A stretch of 64,000 nt of DNA from an uncultured Clostridium sp. (lineage in GTDB: Bacteria > Bacillota > Clostridia > TANB77 > CAG-508): positions 1-64,000 of the forward strand of contig CAMMLJ010000003.1 of NCBI GenBank assembly GCA_946497695.1. Reading direction: 5' to 3'. Below, one piece after another: positions 61,435-64,000 of this stretch. Position 1 is the stretch's first letter; each line of letters begins with the position of its first letter. A model generated the notes under the pieces. It did no database searches, was not told where the DNA came from, and worked only from the letters and a program-made list of their open reading frames with translations. Both the position numbers and the translations under genes were made by a program.

Positions 61435-63381
61435 CTCTACTTCTGGAATTCTTTTAAATGATATTCTTTTTTCTTGTTTGTTAGCATCTATTACTTCTAT
61501 ATTTATTTTATCTCCTATTTTAAAAGTTTCTTTGGTTCTTTCCCCTATTAAAATTTTATGGTCTGCATCATATTCATAATACTCATCACCTAAATTTTCG
61601 AATCTAATAAGACCTTCTACTGTATTTTCTAATTCGACAAATACACCAAACTGTGTAACTCCAGAAATGATGCCTTCGTACTGTTCTCCAATCTTTTTAC
61701 TCATATATTCAGCTTTCTTTATATCTATACTATCTCTTTCTACTTGTGTCGCAATTTTTTCCCTATCTGATGATTGTTTAGCATCATTTTCAGCCACCTT
61801 AGTATAAAACTCTACCTGCTTTTCTGAGATTGTATAGTTATTTTTCAAATACTTTGAAATAATTCTATGTATAAATAAATCTGGATATCTTCTAATTGGT
61901 GAAGTAAAATGACAATAATATTTACTGGCTATTCCAAAATGTCCCTTATTTTCTGAATCGTATACAGCAACTTTTAAAGTTCTTAAAATCATATTAGAAA
62001 CTATTTTTTCTTCTGGCTTTCCTTCTACTTCTTTTAATATTTTAGAAAATTCAGCTGGATAAATTTTTCCCTCTTTAATATGTATCTTATATCCAAAATT
62101 AAATAATAATTTATTTAATTCGTTTACCTTTTCTATATCTGGTTCTTCGTGTACACGATATATAAAGGGTGCTTTAAGCCAATAAAATTTTTCTGCAATT
62201 GTCTCGTTTGCTGCTAACATGAATTGTTCTATTATTTCATTTGCAAAAGTTGTTTCATATTTGCATACATCTATTGCATATCCATCTTGGTCTAATGTAA
62301 TTTTGCTTTCCGGTATATCTAAATTTAAATATCCTTTTGTTAATCTCTTTTCTTTTAATAGCTTAGCTAATTCTTCCATAAGTTTAAAATCTGCTATATA
62401 ATCTTTGTATTTTTCTACTATTTCTTCATTTGAATTGTCTAGTATTGCTTGTACATCTTTATACGACATTCTTCTCGTAACATTTATTATTCCTTTAAAT
62501 ACATCGCTAGAGATTATTTTTCCTTTTTTATCTATTTCCATACTTACAGATAATGTATATCTGTCTTGCCCTTCATTTAAACTACAAATCCCATTAGAAA
62601 GTTCTCTTGGAAGCATTGGAATAACTCTGTTTAACATATATATACTCGTCCCTCTTAATAAAGCTTCCTTGTCTAGTAATGTATTTTCTTGTACATAATG
62701 GCTTACATCTGCTATATGAACATCTAACTTATAATTTCCATTCTCTAACATTTGAACACAAACAGCATCATCTAAATCTTTTGCATCTTCGCCATCTATT
62801 GTAAAAATATTATATTTACCACGAAGATCTACTCTGCCTGCTATATCCTTAGGATCAATCTTATCTCCAAATTTTTGTGCTTCTTTTACAACATCCTTTG
62901 GAAACCTGTATGGCAACTCATAATCTTTAATTAGAGAAAGCATATCTATACCTGCTTCATTTACATTGCCTATAACTTCTAATATTTTTCCTTCTGCTTT
63001 CTTACCTTTTTGTGGATATTTAGTAATTTGTACAAGAACTTTATGATTATTTCTAGCTTTACCAAAATTCTTTTTAGAGATAAATATATCTCTGCACAAC
63101 TTTTTGTCATCTGGTATTACAAACCCAAAATTTTTATTTTTTTGAAAAGTTCCTACTAAAGTATCTTTTTTGTGTTCTATAACTTTTAATATTATTCCTT
63201 CTTGTCTTGCACCAGTTGATTTTTTCTTTAATTTTACTAAAACTCTATCTCCACTAAACGCATCTTTTGAATCTTCTTTAGCAATATATATATCATCTTC
63301 TTGGTCTTCTACGATAACAAAACCAAAACCTCTTTCATGTCTTCTAAAAATTCCTTCTATAAACCTATTTTTTGCTTGCAT
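61417..63381 (-). CDS. rnr: Ribonuclease R (3'-5' exoribonuclease)
   Basis: 654 residues. N-terminal cold-shock domains (GIFRRHERGFGFVIVED, GTFQKNKNFGFVIPDD), RNB domain with DGEDAKDLDDAV (catalytic Asp cluster) and HIADVSHYV, then TSPIRRYPDL and C-terminal S1 (EGIISGVTQFGVFVELEN). The usual N-terminal winged-helix part is absent. RBS GAAAGGAAG. A tandem 48-bp repeat lies between it and secG. Confidence 0.96.
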   Translation of the reverse strand: MQAKNRFIEGIFRRHERGFGFVIVEDQEDDIYIAKEDSKDAFSGDRVLVKLKKKSTGARQEGIILKVIEHKKDTLVGTFQKNKNFGFVIPDDKKLCRDIFISKKNFGKARNNHKVLVQITKYPQKGKKAEGKILEVIGNVNEAGIDMLSLIKDYELPYRFPKDVVKEAQKFGDKIDPKDIAGRVDLRGKYNIFTIDGEDAKDLDDAVCVQMLENGNYKLDVHIADVSHYVQENTLLDKEALLRGTSIYMLNRVIPMLPRELSNGICSLNEGQDRYTLSVSMEIDKKGKIISSDVFKGIINVTRRMSYKDVQAILDNSNEEIVEKYKDYIADFKLMEELAKLLKEKRLTKGYLNLDIPESKITLDQDGYAIDVCKYETTFANEIIEQFMLAANETIAEKFYWLKAPFIYRVHEEPDIEKVNELNKLLFNFGYKIHIKEGKIYPAEFSKILKEVEGKPEEKIVSNMILRTLKVAVYDSENKGHFGIASKYYCHFTSPIRRYPDLFIHRIISKYLKNNYTISEKQVEFYTKVAENDAKQSSDREKIATQVERDSIDIKKAEYMSKKIGEQYEGIISGVTQFGVFVELENTVEGLIRFENLGDEYYEYDADHKILIGERTKETFKIGDKINIEVIDANKQEKRISFKRIPEVEREESL

Positions 63382-63408
63382 TTATCTCTTCCTTTCGAAA
63401 TATGGGCT

Positions 63409-63504
63409 CGGGATTTGGGGACGTTCCTTTTTTCCCTGTTTTTATTATTATCTCGTCGGGATTTGGGGACGTTCCTTTTTTCCCTGTTTTTATTATTATC
63501 TCGT
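63409..63504. repeat. Perfect tandem duplication of a 48-bp repeat unit
   Basis: Units 63409-63456 and 63457-63504 are identical: CGGGATTTGGGGACGTTCC, T6CCCTG, TTTTTATTATTATCTCGT. The first 29 bp match the dispersed family at 33159; the following AT-rich part gives a T-rich tail. Confidence 0.9.
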
Positions 63505-63572
63505 GATTATTAAATTTTTATTACTTGTCCTTTAACATTATTTCATTTATATTAGCATTATATCTCTAATAC

Positions 63573-63601
63573 AAAAAAAGCAGACATATGCTGCTTTTTT
63601 T
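63573..63601. terminator. secG terminator
   Basis: AAAAAAAGCAG / CTGCTTTTTTT with loop ACATATG. Confidence 0.85.
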
Positions 63602-63609
63602 ACCCTAGA

Positions 63610-63864
63610 TTATTTTATTAACATAAATACAATTCCTAATATAATTGTTAAAATTGCAAATATTACTCCTAATATAATTGTCCATCTTTTTTGCTTTCCG
63701 GCTTTTGTTCTACCTTTATTCTTATCATAAAAATTGTTTGTTGCAGTATCTGTAATTGCTCCGGATGCTCCATTATCTTCTTTTTCTTGAACCAATGTTA
63801 ATATAATAATTGCTGCAGCAACTATAATATATATTACTATTAATGCATATTTTAATATTTCCAT
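63610..63864 (-). CDS. secG: Preprotein translocase subunit SecG
   Basis: 84 residues from ATG 63864 (RBS GGGAGG, 10 nt): helix one (LKYALIVIYIIVAAAIIILTLVQ), a hydrophilic loop (GASGAITDTATNNF) and helix two (ILGVIFAILTIILGIVF). Accessory SecYEG subunit. Confidence 0.93.
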   Translation of the reverse strand: MEILKYALIVIYIIVAAAIIILTLVQEKEDNGASGAITDTATNNFYDKNKGRTKAGKQKRWTIILGVIFAILTIILGIVFMLIK

Positions 63865-63933
63865 TTTGTAAATTCCTCCCAAGTTTTCAAACTTTTTTTA
63901 TTTTAACATATATGTTTTATAAAATCAAATATT

Positions 63934-64000
63934 TTAATCATTTTTATCTTTTTTGAATTTCTTCCATATAATATTAGGCTTTCTTTCTTTTTCTGGTATC
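63934..64000 (-). CDS. C-terminal 22 codons of a gene cut by the right edge
   Basis: A minus-strand frame is open to the window edge and ends with a Lys-rich tail (KERKPNIIWKKFKKDKND) and TAA. Too short to identify; it ends about 70 nt before the secG start. Confidence 0.35.
   Translation of the reverse strand, partial: IPEKERKPNIIWKKFKKDKND

Noticed and set aside
63301..63535. Plus-strand frames over the tandem repeat and the rnr start
   Set aside because: They are produced by the repeat units and antisense of rnr; no RBS or family match.

Overview
The window is AT-rich DNA (by eye roughly 28-30 % G+C) from a spore-forming, Gram-positive, anaerobe-like member of the Clostridia. Evidence: spoIVA, a gerA/gerB/gerC-type germination operon, GerA/SpoIVA-type proteins, the ylxM-ffh-rpsP-khpA-rimM-trmD-rplS operon in its Firmicute order, strong Shine-Dalgarno sites, Firmicute-type -35/-10 promoters and the standard genetic code. 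Species cannot be named from the sequence. Most of the window is ordinary chromosomal backbone.

Layout. 1-3031: right part of a Tn4451-like mobilizable element (3' part of a large serine recombinase, a candidate oriT with strong dyads, a MobV relaxase and TnpV). 3062-5440: accessory orphans and a DinD-like gene with a 3' frameshift. 5535-9812: a Nudix gene running into the antisense of an LCP cell-wall ligase gene, a CtpA-type protease, then tsf. 9938-19570 (all minus): rpsB, cysS, a class A PBP, dprA, folD, a Y-family polymerase, and a Cys-rich/HExxH protein pair. 19631-23754: obgE, trpS, rpmA, rplU, a P-loop kinase-like gene. 24301-36525: a pseudouridine synthase with an apparently leaderless mRNA, ftsH, DUF1189, alr, femX, a U32 protein, a nucleoside kinase, a PflX-like radical SAM protein. 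36637-38828: an orphan gene, a PD-(D/E)XK endonuclease gene and a tRNA pair, of which tRNA-Tyr is interrupted in the anticodon loop by a group I intron. 38999-44620: a coiled-coil protein, tetR, mtaB, and a cadC/cadA-like metal efflux pair with an iterated operator. 44669-48732: the ffh/trmD ribosomal operon. 48875-52489: DUF421/DUF4363 and sugar-nucleotide genes. 52640-61379: sporulation and germination genes. 61417-64000: rnr, secG and the end of one more gene.

The most notable find is the tRNA-Tyr(GUA) group I intron (223 nt, inserted between U35 and A36), with a PD-(D/E)XK endonuclease gene of the intron-associated family just downstream but outside the intron. This is a candidate homing arrangement in an unusual host tRNA.

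Secondary finds: a dispersed intergenic repeat family (about 29 bp, core GGGGACGTTCC, at least six copies, one as a perfect 48-bp tandem duplication); a set of orphan genes of slightly higher G+C, several carrying their own promoter and terminator; L27 without the Prp-cleaved N-terminal extension, together with absence of prp from the operon; a putative Fe-S tryptophanyl-tRNA synthetase; a gluzincin-like HExxH/ExxxD protein; and small membrane proteins next to germination and wall genes.
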